Of a stretch of 64,000 nt of DNA, positions 43,443 to 53,458 are shown piece after piece. The stretch lies in assembly GCA_037039685.1 (NCBI GenBank), contig JAWNGF010000006.1, positions 992,001 through 1,056,000 on the forward strand, given 5' to 3'. Position 1 is the stretch's first letter; the number at the start of each line of letters is the position of its first letter. The notes under the pieces are model-generated. The model was given only the letters and a program-made list of their open reading frames with translations, ran no database searches and was not told where the DNA came from. A program made the position numbers and the translations under genes. Source of the DNA: Ceratobasidium sp. AG-K. Its lineage: Eukaryota; Basidiomycota; Agaricomycetes; Cantharellales; Ceratobasidiaceae.

Positions 43443-44405
43443 ATTGTCACTGGGGGAGTCGTTGCACCTTGAGGCGCGCACGCCAGGACATTTAAAAGTG
43501 ATCCAGACTACGATCCAGGCACAGCAAAATTGCCCTACCGGTGATTGTCGGACTTACAAACCCCCGAACGGAACATGTTCGTCCGTCTGCCAAAACGAGG
43601 CGCAAGGCTACTCCGTTCACATTAATCAAGTGGCCTTGCTGTACCAGCGAACGTCAACACCACAATTCTGACTTCTAACAAAATTGTTTTAACAATCAAA
43701 ACACCCCCACTCAATCCACTCGCCTGGTTCATTTCATTTCTCTGGTCAAAACTTAGTGACCATGCAATCAAAGTCTAGCAGATAAAGTCACAGAGGACAA
43801 GTGGTTTGCCGTGAAATGGGACTCGGCGCTAAAGACCCTGTCAAAAGCTGTCAAACTGAGCGCTCAACTTTGACAGTCGGAATGAGTACCCGGACCGGGC
43901 TCAGTCGCTCCGTGGAGTTCTGGTTGAGCTATAATCGAGCTAACCAATTCGATTCATCGGCCTCGAGTTCTTGCCGTCCGCTCTACCCATCCTGGATAGT
44001 TCCAGACTCCCAGACGGTATCCACTGTTGGGGGCCGGGGAACTGAATGTCAGTGACCTGCACACTGAACTAAAAATGGCCGCTTTCAGTGGCGTATTGCC
44101 TTAAGCTCTAGGCATCTTGCGCATGGTTTGAGTTGATCCTTACCAAAGGCAGTAAATTTGAAAAGGTTGTGGAGCTAATTTGCCCCCCGGTCAGCTCTGG
44201 AGATGAGGTTCACTGAAAATATAGCTGAAAGCGGTCACGGTCAGTGATTTAGACTATGAGTTCTCAATGTTTATATCACAAGGATTCAGCCTGCCTAGCC
44301 CACACAGTGATCTCGTCGCTTGTAGGACAGTCATGTGCACAAGTGTCCGCCTCTTCCCCCGGCGAATGCCAGCACTCTGGGAGATTCCCGGGCTGATAGT
44401 ATATC
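43443..44405. other. Intergenic, no gene seen
   Basis: The left part is the 5' flank and promoter of the LtrA-like gene. The right part leads into the exon at 44406 and may hold upstream exons of that gene that I cannot define. Confidence 0.5.
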
Positions 44406-44559
44406 GGACGTATTGAGGCTCATTTCAACACCACCTCTACGGGTGCCGTCGTGGTTCTTGGATCGAGATCGAATGGGATAGAGCCGGAATTCGAAGCAAG
44501 CAAGAGAATTTTACACGCATACACTCCTGATTGGTTCACGCCCAATAACGTGCCGTACA
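44406..44559 (+). pseudogene. Exon of an unidentified gene, 5' part, interrupted by copia element 2
   Basis: After an acceptor-like GCTGATAG the plus strand is open: GRIEAHFNTTSTGAVVVL, then SKRILHAYTPDWFTPNN to the copia edge. With one copy of the duplicated GTACA removed, the frame continues at 56415 without a break, so one exon was split. I do not recognise the family. Confidence 0.5.
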
Positions 44560-44828
44560 TCTTGCGATTAGCGCAGTGCCGAGCTAGATAGTTTTGTATC
44601 TCAGCTCGTGCTACTTGAGAGTAGAGAACTCGCATATATATACCTAGATAGTTTGGTATCTACAGGAAATATAAGCGATAGAAAAGAAAAGTAAAAACTA
44701 AACTATACCTCAGCTCGTGCTACTTGAGAGTAGAGAACTGAGGGTAAAACTTCCGCGAAGCGTGCGTCCATGTGGACACAATCACGTGGTGCGCATATAT
44801 CTACGTATAAGACTGTATATATTCAACA
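44560..44828 (-). repeat. 3' LTR of copia element 2
   Basis: On the minus strand TGTTGAATATATAC...AATCGCAAGA. It has the same architecture as copia element 1: a family-specific repeat (CTAGATAGTTTTGTATCT type at 44584 and 44644) flanks the hairpin-like motif and TATA run, and a second hairpin copy lies further in. Confidence 0.93.
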
Positions 44829-44862
44829 CGCCCACTCAGGATTAGACGAAAAATGAAAAGAT

Positions 44863-46505
44863 TTAAAACATTCCCATCCCAGTCACGAAACTGGGGAATT
44901 TGACGCGTCCGAGTGGTTTGGTAAGCGCATCGGCAACCTGTTGGTCGGTCGGAATAAATTGAAGGTCGACTTCGCAAAGTGCGACTACTTCTCGAATAAA
45001 ATGATGCTTTACTTGAATGTGTTTTGTATTTTGATGATTGACCGGGTTCTTGGCTAATGCGATACTCGATTGATTGTCGGTAAGCAAGGTTGTCGGACCT
45101 TTCGATAAAAATCCGAGTTCGTCAAGGAATTGACAAAGCCAAATTAATTGGCGGGCGGCGCTCGCAGCGGCGACGTATTCGGCTTTGGTACTCAATAAGG
45201 AAATTGTCGGCTGCTTACGTGATGACCAAGCAACGCTCCCTCCGGCTCGTTGGAAGATCCAACCGGTAGTTGATCGACTTGTATTAGGATCGCCAGTGTA
45301 GTTGGAATCGACATACCCGATTGGGTCTGACAATTTGGATCGTTTGAACACGATCCCGAGTGCCTTCGTGCCTTGTAGGTATCGTAAAACCCGCTTGAAT
45401 GCTGACCAATGCTCGTCGCCAGGATTAGTGGCATGTTGGGCAAGCAATCCGGTCGCAAAAGCGATGTCGGGACAGGTCAAAATCATTGCATACATAAGCG
45501 ATCCGATTCCACGCTGATAAAGCGTTCGATCGACGGTTGGAGTATTGAGTTTGGGCAGGTTTGGCGACTCTGCCATTGGCATGTCCCATGGTTTGGCCTC
45601 GGTCATGCTGAATCGAGCTAGTATATCGCTAATATATTGCTTTTGACAAATCTTGAGTGAACCGGCCTCGCGATTTCGCTCGATTTCAACCCCTACAAAC
45701 ATGCGTGCCTCGCCTAGATTGACAATATCGAAAGATTCGCGCATTTTCGATTTAATTTCCTCCAGAAATGAAAGAGGTTTGCCGGCTAGGAGCATGTCGT
45801 CCACATGAGCTAAAATTATTGCCAACTTATTGCCATTGCGTTGAATGAACATGGCATGATTGCTTTTGGTCCTCGTGAATCCGATCGCCTCAAGAACCTC
45901 TTTGAGTCAAAGGTAAAACGCTCGGGCGGCTTGTTTCAGACCGAATAACGCTTTGACAAGTTGCCAGACATGATTGCCTTCGGCAAAGCCCTCGGGTTGC
46001 TCCATGTAGAGCTCCTCCTTGACGACGCCATGCAGGAACGCAGTCTTGATGTCGAGCTGAAGTAATTCGATGTCTTTGCTTGCAACAATGCTGAAAAGTA
46101 CCCTATATGCGTCCGATGCGGCAACAGGCGACGATATTTCGACATAATCGACACCTGGGGCTTGGAGAAACCCTTTGGCGACGAGTTGAGCTTTGTACTT
46201 GAGGATTTTGCCATTGACGTCGCACTTGTATGCGTACACCCATCAACATTTGATGACCCGCTTGTGAGTCGGTCTATTGGCCGGTTTCCAAACTTTATGC
46301 TTGGTGATCAATTTAATTTCTTCGATCATAGCTTCAAGCCATAGATTGGCGTCTGGCCTTGCCATCGCTTCTGCGTCTGTGTTGGGTGGATGCTCAATTA
46401 ACGCATTTAGAGCACTCTTGGTCATTGGCTTATTGGCTTGCTTGGCAGTTTCGTTCTGCGCGCCCACTTGAGCTCCGTATCGTACTGGCAGTCTTGTAAC
46501 GTGAC
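44863..46505 (-). pseudogene. Copia element 2: RT and RNase H
   Basis: RT begins near 46467 (ANLWLEAMIEEIKLITKHKV) and continues through YKAQLVAKGFLQAPGVDY and LLQLDIKTAFLHGVVKEELY. A TGA at 46240-46242 and another at 45907-45909 interrupt it. The last 329 codons (45852-44863) are open: LAHVDDMLLAGKPLSF, then RNase H (SLLSTKAEYVAAASAARQ, KHIQVKHHFIREVV) to ...GMGMF. The TGA at 45907 lies at the same codon as that at 19060 in copia element 1. The right edge is the Ty3 insertion. Confidence 0.92.
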
Positions 46506-46920
46506 TGTCATGAGCTGACTAAGCTCAGACATTTAATTCTGATTTTATATCTTTTTTTCCGAACACTTTCCTTTTTAGGTACAAATGTCTTCTGGCGCTT
46601 AATTTGTATCATGTGATGTATTTGTCTTTTCATTTGATACTGGTGATGCTTCCGGAACTTCCAGAATGTCGAGTCATATCTCTTATCTCGCTTATCATCG
46701 GTTGTACTCGGCTTTCCCACACTGATAAATGATGACGTGGCACTGATCCCTCATGTATATAAACCCAGAGGTCAAGCCGGTTAATGACAAGGCTTGACCT
46801 CCTCTCCACTAGGACTTGCCCAATTACATCTTCTTACTCATCACCACTCCTTGGGTTCAAAGACTTGTCTGAGTCGAACCCCTTAACCTTATACATACCT
46901 AATTGACCCAAGTCGGGACA
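46506..46920 (+). repeat. 5' LTR of Ty3 element B
   Basis: TGTCATGAGC...AAGTCGGGACA. It holds a TATA box and an 11-bp perfect inverted repeat (GAGGTCAAGCC at 46768-46778, GGCTTGACCTC at 46791-46801) that overlaps the expected transcript start. Confidence 0.95.
46756..46763 (+). promoter_or_regulatory. TATA box of Ty3 element B
   Basis: TATATAAA, 33 nt upstream of 46789, where the RNA is predicted to start and where the complement of the primer-binding site begins. Confidence 0.75.
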
Positions 46921-46922
46921 TT

Positions 46923-46934
46923 AGGTCAAGCCTT
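46923..46934 (+). promoter_or_regulatory. Primer-binding site, Tf1-type self-priming
   Basis: AGGTCAAGCCTT starts 2 nt after the LTR and is the exact complement of 46789-46800 (AAGGCTTGACCT). Length, spacing and position relative to the TATA box equal those in element A although the sequences are unrelated. Confidence 0.77.
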
Positions 46935-47401
46935 TTCAGCATCGGCCTTAAGCCCCTGCTCTTCCACCAAGTAGATAGAACGTACACGGGAAAACGGGCA
47001 TAGTACAACGGACAAAGAGCTATACTTGATATAGACCAGTAGTCCCACGTCGCTATACGCTGTCAGTGAACCCAATCGTTATCCTCTTTCGGGTCATAGC
47101 GGCTTTAGTCAGCTAAATACACCCTTACTCTGTTATACACTGTCGCTATCACGCCCGCCCAAGGCTGTTGATAACAGATAAGATCAGATAAGGAGTATAT
47201 AAAGCAAAAGCTTAGCGTCTAGCACCCTTCACATCCAAATCAACATCTCGAGGAAGCCAGATCCTCTCAAACGAAACTGGAAAGTGGTCGGAGCACCACC
47301 CAAGTTAACACTCTCATCCATCAAGAACCCCATCAACCCGTCGTTTCCATCAGTACGCACTAAAAAGGAACAAATTAGTAACTAACTAATTAACCTTAAA
47401 A

Positions 47402-48016
47402 GTGTTTCCCGCATTTTTTAGCCTCTGCGAAGCAGTCTTTAGACTAAAGGACTTTGTACTTGATCTAGACACCAAAGTCGACGAATTAAACAGTCGAATT
47501 GAAGTGCTAGAAGAAGATCAAGTTGAACAAGCAGAGGATTTAAGGGTCGAACGTACCAGAAACGACGAAAACCACAATCAACTTGAAGCCGATTACCAAT
47601 CCCTCCATTCAAGGCTCGAGTTTATCGAAATCAACCTTGACAATACAAACAAGCAACAAGCCGACCAAGATCGTGTCCAAAGCATAAATCTAACGGACAC
47701 TAATATTGAAGTCGAGCGATTGCAAGAACAAACCCGTGTCCTGATCGAAAACTGCGACCAACTCATAAAAATCCAAGAAAAACACACTCGAAAGGTCGAA
47801 AATCTCATCAGCAACAACAAACGTCAGTGGCGTACTATCGAAACCCTCAAAGACAAAATCAAGGGCAAATACTGTCACCAAGCAGCAGAAGTGCGTATTC
47901 CTATTAACCAGGATTACCGCCTTCTAAACCACCTCAATTCTATCGCACCCAATCCTTTTCAGTGGGACCAAGACCTCGACTCACACAGGAACAACACAGG
48001 GAACAGCTTAGACTAG
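47402..48016 (+). CDS. ORF0a: coiled-coil protein upstream of gag in Ty3 element B
   Basis: A 204-codon open frame occupies the leader between the primer-binding site and gag. From about residue 20 to 170 it is an almost continuous coiled coil rich in Glu, Asp, Asn and Gln (LDTKVDELNSRIEVLEEDQ, QLEADYQSLHSRLEF, IKIQEKHTRKVENLISNNKR). No ATG lies at its start (the frame begins at GTG 47402 after TTAAAA), so the true start may be on an upstream exon or use a non-ATG codon. Its end overlaps a second frame (ORF0b). I know no standard Ty3 protein at this place; it may assist particle assembly or be a displaced N-terminal part of Gag. Confidence 0.6.
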   Translation: MFPAFFSLCEAVFRLKDFVLDLDTKVDELNSRIEVLEEDQVEQAEDLRVERTRNDENHNQLEADYQSLHSRLEFIEINLDNTNKQQADQDRVQSINLTDTNIEVERLQEQTRVLIENCDQLIKIQEKHTRKVENLISNNKRQWRTIETLKDKIKGKYCHQAAEVRIPINQDYRLLNHLNSIAPNPFQWDQDLDSHRNNTGNSLD

Positions 48017-48213
48017 AGTCCCTAACACTCTTTATTGAAGACGTTCATCGTAACTACATATACGAACAGTACGACGAACTAGGAGTGATCAACGCGTTGT
48101 TTCTGGAAGACGAAAATCTTGAACTGATATTTTTGAGGAGTTTGCGCATCATAAAAGATAGAAGGGTTCGGAGAAGAATTCATAACATTTTGTACGGCCT
48201 TGGATCTCAATAA
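47962..48213 (+). CDS. ORF0b: short basic/acidic ORF overlapping ORF0a (-1 frame)
   Basis: An 83-codon frame overlaps the last 55 nt of ORF0a in the -1 frame and ends 28 nt before the gag ATG. It reads EQHREQLRLESLTLFIEDVH, then a hydrophobic/acidic stretch (LGVINALFLEDENLELIFL) and a basic end (IKDRRVRRRIHNIL). It has no ATG, which suggests that it is reached by a -1 frameshift or splicing from ORF0a. Confidence 0.45.
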   Translation: MGPRPRLTQEQHREQLRLESLTLFIEDVHRNYIYEQYDELGVINALFLEDENLELIFLRSLRIIKDRRVRRRIHNILYGLGSQ

Positions 48214-48241
48214 AAAAAACTACCTTTTTCCCCGCTCCAAT

Positions 48242-49594
48242 ATGTCGAGAGCCCCATCACCTGGACAAGGGGGATTTACCCAAATTTCAGCAACATCTGG
48301 ACCCGATGTAGTTGCACAGGCAATCAATGCCTTAATAGACGAAGTGCGAAAAATTAATGGTCACATTAATGCTTTAAATAGCATCACCTCTACCCTAGAA
48401 TTGGGAATCGACAATAACATTGCAGATATTCATGCAATTCAAAATCAAACCGCACAAATCGCACCCCTCCACCAGTTAATGAATGCGGTATCTCAATCAC
48501 TTGCAAACCTGGGTGCAACACCCTCTACCACCGCGTCAACAACCACCCCAGGATACAAACTCAAGATGCATCCCCCAGAGGAATTCTCTGGAGATGTAGA
48601 TAAATTCGATGAGTTTAAGTCGCAATGTACCTTGTACATAAATCATACGTCGCCACAAGCAACCACAGAACAAAAAATCACTTATATCATGGGATATTGC
48701 AAGGGGCCTGCCAATGTATGGATGCAACCTGGTATTGATGTAGACACAGCAAGAAGGGGAGCAACAAATTGGCTACACGACATGGATGAATTCTGGAACG
48801 AAATGCAAGCTAGGTTTGGCGATGTTCACAAGATCGACCGATTTAGACAATTATACAAGAAATTGGTCCAGAAGAACTCTGTTCAAGATTATCTACGAGA
48901 CTTCGTCACTTATTCATTGGTACTCGGGTACACTGATCGAGTACTTCGTGATGATTTCTATGACGGTCTCAAGGATGAAATCAAGATGGCCATGGTGTCG
49001 CAGAACTTTAAACCTCACGAGGCAACAAGGACATTCAACCAAGTTCGCGAAAGAGCCCTGGAAATTGACTCCACAATGAATGCTATTAACGCACCAAAGA
49101 AGTTGCAAAGCTCACAAACCACCACTTCGAAACAGAGTACTTCCAAGATAACTACAAGTACTCCAAACGCCTCGCTAGGGCAAAGATTCAATGTAAACGA
49201 TCGAGTTTTTATGTCAAAACCCACAGGGGGGGTGCAATACGGCAAAATCGCAAGCATTACCCGAAACGCCAAGGGCCGTCCAGTTCCACAGATCTCTTGG
49301 GATGATGGGACAAAAGGAAATGTCCCTTTTGGAGCAATTCAGAGAGACACTTGAACCAGTAACTTCAACGCTCCTACCATCCAAACACCCAAACCGACCA
49401 CTCCTGTTAAAGACCCTAATGCAATGGATCTTGATGGAAAAGGAAAAGGACCCATGATTTGCTTCACCTGCGGCGGCAAGGGACACTCAGCAAGAGTCTG
49501 TCCCTCCAAGAACACAGCCTCAGGGTTTGAAGCTCAGATCGAAGAAATCTCTTCAGACATTGAATCGGGAAAAGACGTCACTGAGGCTTATTAA
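48242..49594 (+). CDS. gag: Gag of Ty3 element B, with an in-frame TGA before the zinc knuckle
   Basis: Starts MSRAPSPGQGGFTQIS; 450 codons in one frame, but codon 371 (49352-49354) is TGA. Residues 1-105 are helical. The capsid-like core spans about 110-280 (PEEFSGDVDKFDEFKSQC, WNEMQARFGDVHKIDRF, SVQDYLRDFVTYSLVLGY). About 318-369 resembles a Tudor/SH3-like barrel (NDRVFMSKPTGGVQYGKI, ISWDDGTKGNVPFGAI). After the TGA comes a canonical CCHC knuckle (CFTCGGKGHSARVC). Without readthrough the product would lack RNA binding. The TGA may be a CGA-to-TGA mutation in this copy or a recoding site; Pol follows 35 nt later in another frame. Confidence 0.85.
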
Positions 49595-49629
49595 GGAGCC
49601 AAGTACTCGGTGATATATTAGCTAGTAAT

Positions 49630-52600
49630 ATGGATGAACTAGAAATCATGTCAATATCAAATGAAAACCAATTATACCTTGATTTCACCGCTCATCCACT
49701 AGCTACGGCTCCTGGTTCTAAGTCAGTTAACAGATCAAAAAAATTCTCGGGACAAGCACTTCTTGACTGCGGCGCAACCTCCTGTTTCATCAACCCTTCC
49801 CTAGCAAAAGAAGCAAACCTTCCCCTTTTCCAACATGAAAAACCCAAGACTCTGCGAGTTATAGACGGACGAGAAGTCTTGTCCGGAAAAGTCACCCACT
49901 ATACCAAATTTAAACTTGTCATGGGAACGCATTCCAGCGAGATAGAATGTCATGTTACAAACATTGGAAGACACCCTATCGTACTTGGGATGTCATGGCT
50001 CAAGAAACATAACCCACAAATTAATTGGAAAAATAGGACGATTGCATACACAAGCAAATTCTGCTCAAAAAACTGCTTAGAAGTCCCATCTACGCTCCAA
50101 ATCGCAGCAGAAACTACATTACCAGAGGAATACAAAGAGTTCGCAGATGTGTTCGACGAATCCAGATTAGAAGAACTCCCACCTCATAGGCCAACTGACA
50201 TTACGCTCGACCTTCTACCAGACGCTAAACTAAAGCATGGTCCTATCTACAAAACATCCCCAGCTGAAGACAAAGAAATGAAGAAAGTATTAGAAACCCT
50301 TATCCGAAGGGGACACATTCAAATTTCTAAGTCTCCTTTGGCTTCCCCGGTTCTGTTTGTCAAAAAACCCCATCCAGAAGACCCAAACAACCCTGAGTTA
50401 CGCTTTTGCGTTGACTATAGATATGTGAATTCGCTATGCAAATTCAATGCAAGCGGAATACCTTTATTGGATCAATGGTTAAGGGCCCTGGAAGGATTTG
50501 TCATTGGCACCACTCTAGACTTGGCACAAGGATTCCATCAAACCCGAATAGCAGCAGGCCATGAATGGAAAACAGCATTCAAAACTCAGTACGGCATGTA
50601 CGAATGGAAAGTCATGCCTTTCGGTCTCAAAAACGCTCCATCAAGCTTCCAGTCCCTAATGAACTCCATATTCAGAGACATTATGGGGGTTTTCGTGCTC
50701 GTATACATTGATGATATCTTTGTTTTTTCCAAACGAGTCGAAGATCATCCAGGACACGTGAAAGAGGTGCTGAGAAGACTAAGGGAAAACAAGCTGATTG
50801 CGAAATTGAGGAAATGCAAGTTCCACCAAACCAAACTGGACTGGGTGGGATTGGTCATTTCCAATAAAGGAATCGAAACGGATCAGGAAAAGGTCACGGC
50901 GGCTATGAATTGGAAAGCTCCCAAAAATGTCAAACAAGTTCAAGAGTTCCTAGGATTCGTCAATTTCTATCGAAGATTCATTCAAGACTTTGCCGGCAAA
51001 GCCAGACCGCTGTACAACCTACTTAAGAAGGATCAAAAGTGGCAGTGGACAAGCAAAGAACAAGAGGCCATGAACACGCTAAAAGAAGCTCTGAAAGTGG
51101 CACCTGTAATGATGCAGCCCGATCAGAATAAGGAATTTTTCCTCGAGACAGATGCGTCAGGATTTGCCACAGGAGCAGTTTTATCTCAGAAGGATGAAGA
51201 AGGGAAATTACACCCTGTAGCCTTCCTTTCTAAATCACTAAATCCGGCTGAGCGAAACTACGACATTTTCGACAAAGAACTATTGGCAATAATTAGAGCT
51301 TTCAAAGAATGGCGGCACTTACTTCAAGGCACAGAAAAGGCCATCCAAGTAATAACAGATCACAAGAATTTGGAATACTTCTCATCATCCAAACAATTGA
51401 ATCAACGCCAAATCCGATGGATGAATTTCTTGGTAGACTTCAACTTCCAAATCTTGTATAGGCCAGGTAGCCAAAACAGAAAAGCAGATATTCTGTCGAG
51501 GCGATACGACCTAGAACCTTTGGGGGGGGTAGAGAACCAAGTTCTCCTCAAACCAGACATTTTCATTTCGGCTATTACCCCTGACCAGGAGATTAATGAT
51601 CTAATCAGAGAAGCAATCCTTGAAGACCCCAGATTAGAGGAAGCCCACAATAAGCTGAGAAACGGAGAGAAAGTCAAAGATTGGGAATACAGAGAAGGAC
51701 TCCTAATGTTCAAAGGGAAGATCTTTGTTCCCAAGGATGAAACCGTCAGAAACCTGATATTGGAATCGCGCCATGACAATATTTCAGCTGGGCATCCTGG
51801 ACAAGCAAGAACATTAGAATTGGTCTCAAGAACTTACTACTGGCCAACCATGAAGAAATTTGTCAACTCTTATGTGTCACACTGCGAAACATGCATTCGA
51901 ATCAAACCATCAAACCAACTCCCCACAGGACTACTGCGTCCTTTACATATTCCGGAAAGACCCTGGGAAGAGATCTCCTATGACATGATTGTAGGGCTCC
52001 CAGAATCAGAAGGATATGACGCAATCTTGACAGTGGTAGATCGGTTCTCCAAAATGGCACACTATCTCCCTTGCAAGTCAACGGCCACAGCAGTAGACAT
52101 AGCCAATATCTTCATTGCAAACATTTGGAAACTTCACGGCACCCCAAAAGCAACAGTCTCAGATAGAGGATCCACTTTCAACTCAAAGTTCATTAGGCAT
52201 CTGTACAAACGGTTGGACATAAAACCTACCTTCAGCACAGCCTACCATCCAAGGACAGACGGACAGTCAGAACGAGCAAACCAAGTCGTTGAAATCTTTA
52301 TCAGGGCTTTTGTCAACCATAGGCAAAACGACTGGGTAGCCCTACTCCCTATGGCAGAATTTGCCTACAACAATGGAATCCAAGCATCCACTGGCAAAAC
52401 CCCTTTCCAAATTTGCCAGGGTTTCAACCCTAGAATGAACGTCGGGGAAGAATCAGACTACACTGTTCCGGAAGCTGATGCCCATGCGGAATTCCTGTTG
52501 AAAGGATACGACGAAGTCAAAGCCGCCCTCATCCTAGCAAATCAGTCCTACAAACATTACTTTGATAAAGGAGCTAAAGAACCAGAAGAGATAAACCCTG

Positions 52601-53028
52601 GAGATAAAGTCTGGCTTAATCATCAAAACATATCCACAGACAGACCTTCAGTAAAACTCTCTCACAAAGTCTTAGGCCCTTACAAGGTACTGGAAAAAGT
52701 AGGGACTCACGCCTTTAGACTGGAGTTACCAAAATCAATGAAAGTTCATCCTGTCTTCCATGTCATGCTGCTCAAGAAATTCCACTCTGATCCCCATGGC
52801 CGCGAACCCGCTCAACCACCCCCTATTGTCACACAAGATGGAGAAGAAGAATGGGAGGTTGAAGAGATCCTTAATTCCAAGAAAATCCGCCGCCAGCTCC
52901 AGTATTACGTTAAGTGGAAAGGGTACTCTCATGCAGACAACTCCTGGCAGTCAAAGGAAGATCTCAAAAACGCTCCTGAACTAGTTGATAAATTTCACAA
53001 ACTCCATCCCACCGCGCCAGGCCCTTAG
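49630..53028 (+). CDS. pol: Pol of Ty3 element B (protease, RT, RNase H, integrase, chromodomain)
   Basis: 1132 residues from ATG 49630, uninterrupted. Protease LLDCGATSCFIN (about 45) has Cys where Ser/Thr is usual. RT: LRFCVDYRYVNSLCKFNASG, GTTLDLAQGFHQTRI, VMPFGLKNAPSSFQS, VLVYIDDIFVFSKR (about 255-370). RNase H: FFLETDASGFATGAVLSQ, ITDHKNLEYF. Integrase zinc: HDNISAGHPGQARTLELVS...CETCIRIK. Core: ISYDMIVGLPESEG, SDRGSTFNSKF, GQSERANQVVEIF (D,D,E). Chromodomain at the C-terminus (EVEEILNSKK, YYVKWKGYSHADNSWQS, about 1075-1120) with all three aromatic positions, unlike element A. It would target integration to methylated-histone chromatin. Looks intact. Confidence 0.95.
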   Translation: MDELEIMSISNENQLYLDFTAHPLATAPGSKSVNRSKKFSGQALLDCGATSCFINPSLAKEANLPLFQHEKPKTLRVIDGREVLSGKVTHYTKFKLVMGTHSSEIECHVTNIGRHPIVLGMSWLKKHNPQINWKNRTIAYTSKFCSKNCLEVPSTLQIAAETTLPEEYKEFADVFDESRLEELPPHRPTDITLDLLPDAKLKHGPIYKTSPAEDKEMKKVLETLIRRGHIQISKSPLASPVLFVKKPHPEDPNNPELRFCVDYRYVNSLCKFNASGIPLLDQWLRALEGFVIGTTLDLAQGFHQTRIAAGHEWKTAFKTQYGMYEWKVMPFGLKNAPSSFQSLMNSIFRDIMGVFVLVYIDDIFVFSKRVEDHPGHVKEVLRRLRENKLIAKLRKCKFHQTKLDWVGLVISNKGIETDQEKVTAAMNWKAPKNVKQVQEFLGFVNFYRRFIQDFAGKARPLYNLLKKDQKWQWTSKEQEAMNTLKEALKVAPVMMQPDQNKEFFLETDASGFATGAVLSQKDEEGKLHPVAFLSKSLNPAERNYDIFDKELLAIIRAFKEWRHLLQGTEKAIQVITDHKNLEYFSSSKQLNQRQIRWMNFLVDFNFQILYRPGSQNRKADILSRRYDLEPLGGVENQVLLKPDIFISAITPDQEINDLIREAILEDPRLEEAHNKLRNGEKVKDWEYREGLLMFKGKIFVPKDETVRNLILESRHDNISAGHPGQARTLELVSRTYYWPTMKKFVNSYVSHCETCIRIKPSNQLPTGLLRPLHIPERPWEEISYDMIVGLPESEGYDAILTVVDRFSKMAHYLPCKSTATAVDIANIFIANIWKLHGTPKATVSDRGSTFNSKFIRHLYKRLDIKPTFSTAYHPRTDGQSERANQVVEIFIRAFVNHRQNDWVALLPMAEFAYNNGIQASTGKTPFQICQGFNPRMNVGEESDYTVPEADAHAEFLLKGYDEVKAALILANQSYKHYFDKGAKEPEEINPGDKVWLNHQNISTDRPSVKLSHKVLGPYKVLEKVGTHAFRLELPKSMKVHPVFHVMLLKKFHSDPHGREPAQPPPIVTQDGEEEWEVEEILNSKKIRRQLQYYVKWKGYSHADNSWQSKEDLKNAPELVDKFHKLHPTAPGP

Positions 53029-53038
53029 GAGGGGGTAA

Positions 53039-53453
53039 TGTCATGAGCTGACTAAGCTCAGACATTTAATTCTGATTTTATATCTTTTTTTCCGAACACT
53101 TTCCTTTTTAGGTACAAATGTCTTCTGGCGCTTAATTTGTATCATGTGATGTATTTGTCTTTCCATTTGATACTGGTGATGCTTCCGGAACTTCCAGAAT
53201 GTCGAGTCATATCTCTTATCTCGCTTATCATCGGTTGTACTCGGCTTTCCCACACTGATAAATGATGACGTGGCACTGATCCCTCATGTATATAAACCCA
53301 GAGGTCAAGCCAGTTAATGACAAGGCTTGACCTCCTCTCCACTAGGACTTGCCCAATTACATCTTCTTACTCATCACCACTCCTTGGGTTCAAAGACTTG
53401 TCTGAGTCAAACCCCTTAACCTTATACATACCTAATTGACCCAAGTCGGGACA
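53039..53453 (+). repeat. 3' LTR of Ty3 element B
   Basis: 415 bp; three differences from the 5' LTR were read (TTTCC/TTTTC, CCAGTT/CCGGTT, GTCAAACC/GTCGAACC). Confidence 0.95.
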
Positions 53454-53458
53454 GTGAC

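Larger units (their letters stand above)
46506..53453 (+). mobile_element. Complete Ty3 element, family B
   Basis: 415-bp LTRs (46506-46920, 53039-53453) are flanked by the perfect duplication GTGAC (46501-46505, 53454-53458) within copia element 2. I count three differences between the LTRs. Internal order is leader, coiled-coil ORF pair, gag, pol with chromodomain, then a purine tract (GGAGGGGGTAA) before the 3' LTR. The family is distant from element A in sequence but shares its priming arrangement. A TGA inside gag may inactivate this copy. Confidence 0.96.

Noticed and set aside
44420..44635. Minus-strand 71-residue ORF at the copia element 2 edge
   Set aside because: The plus-strand frame is continuous with sequence on the other side of the element, which the minus frame is not.
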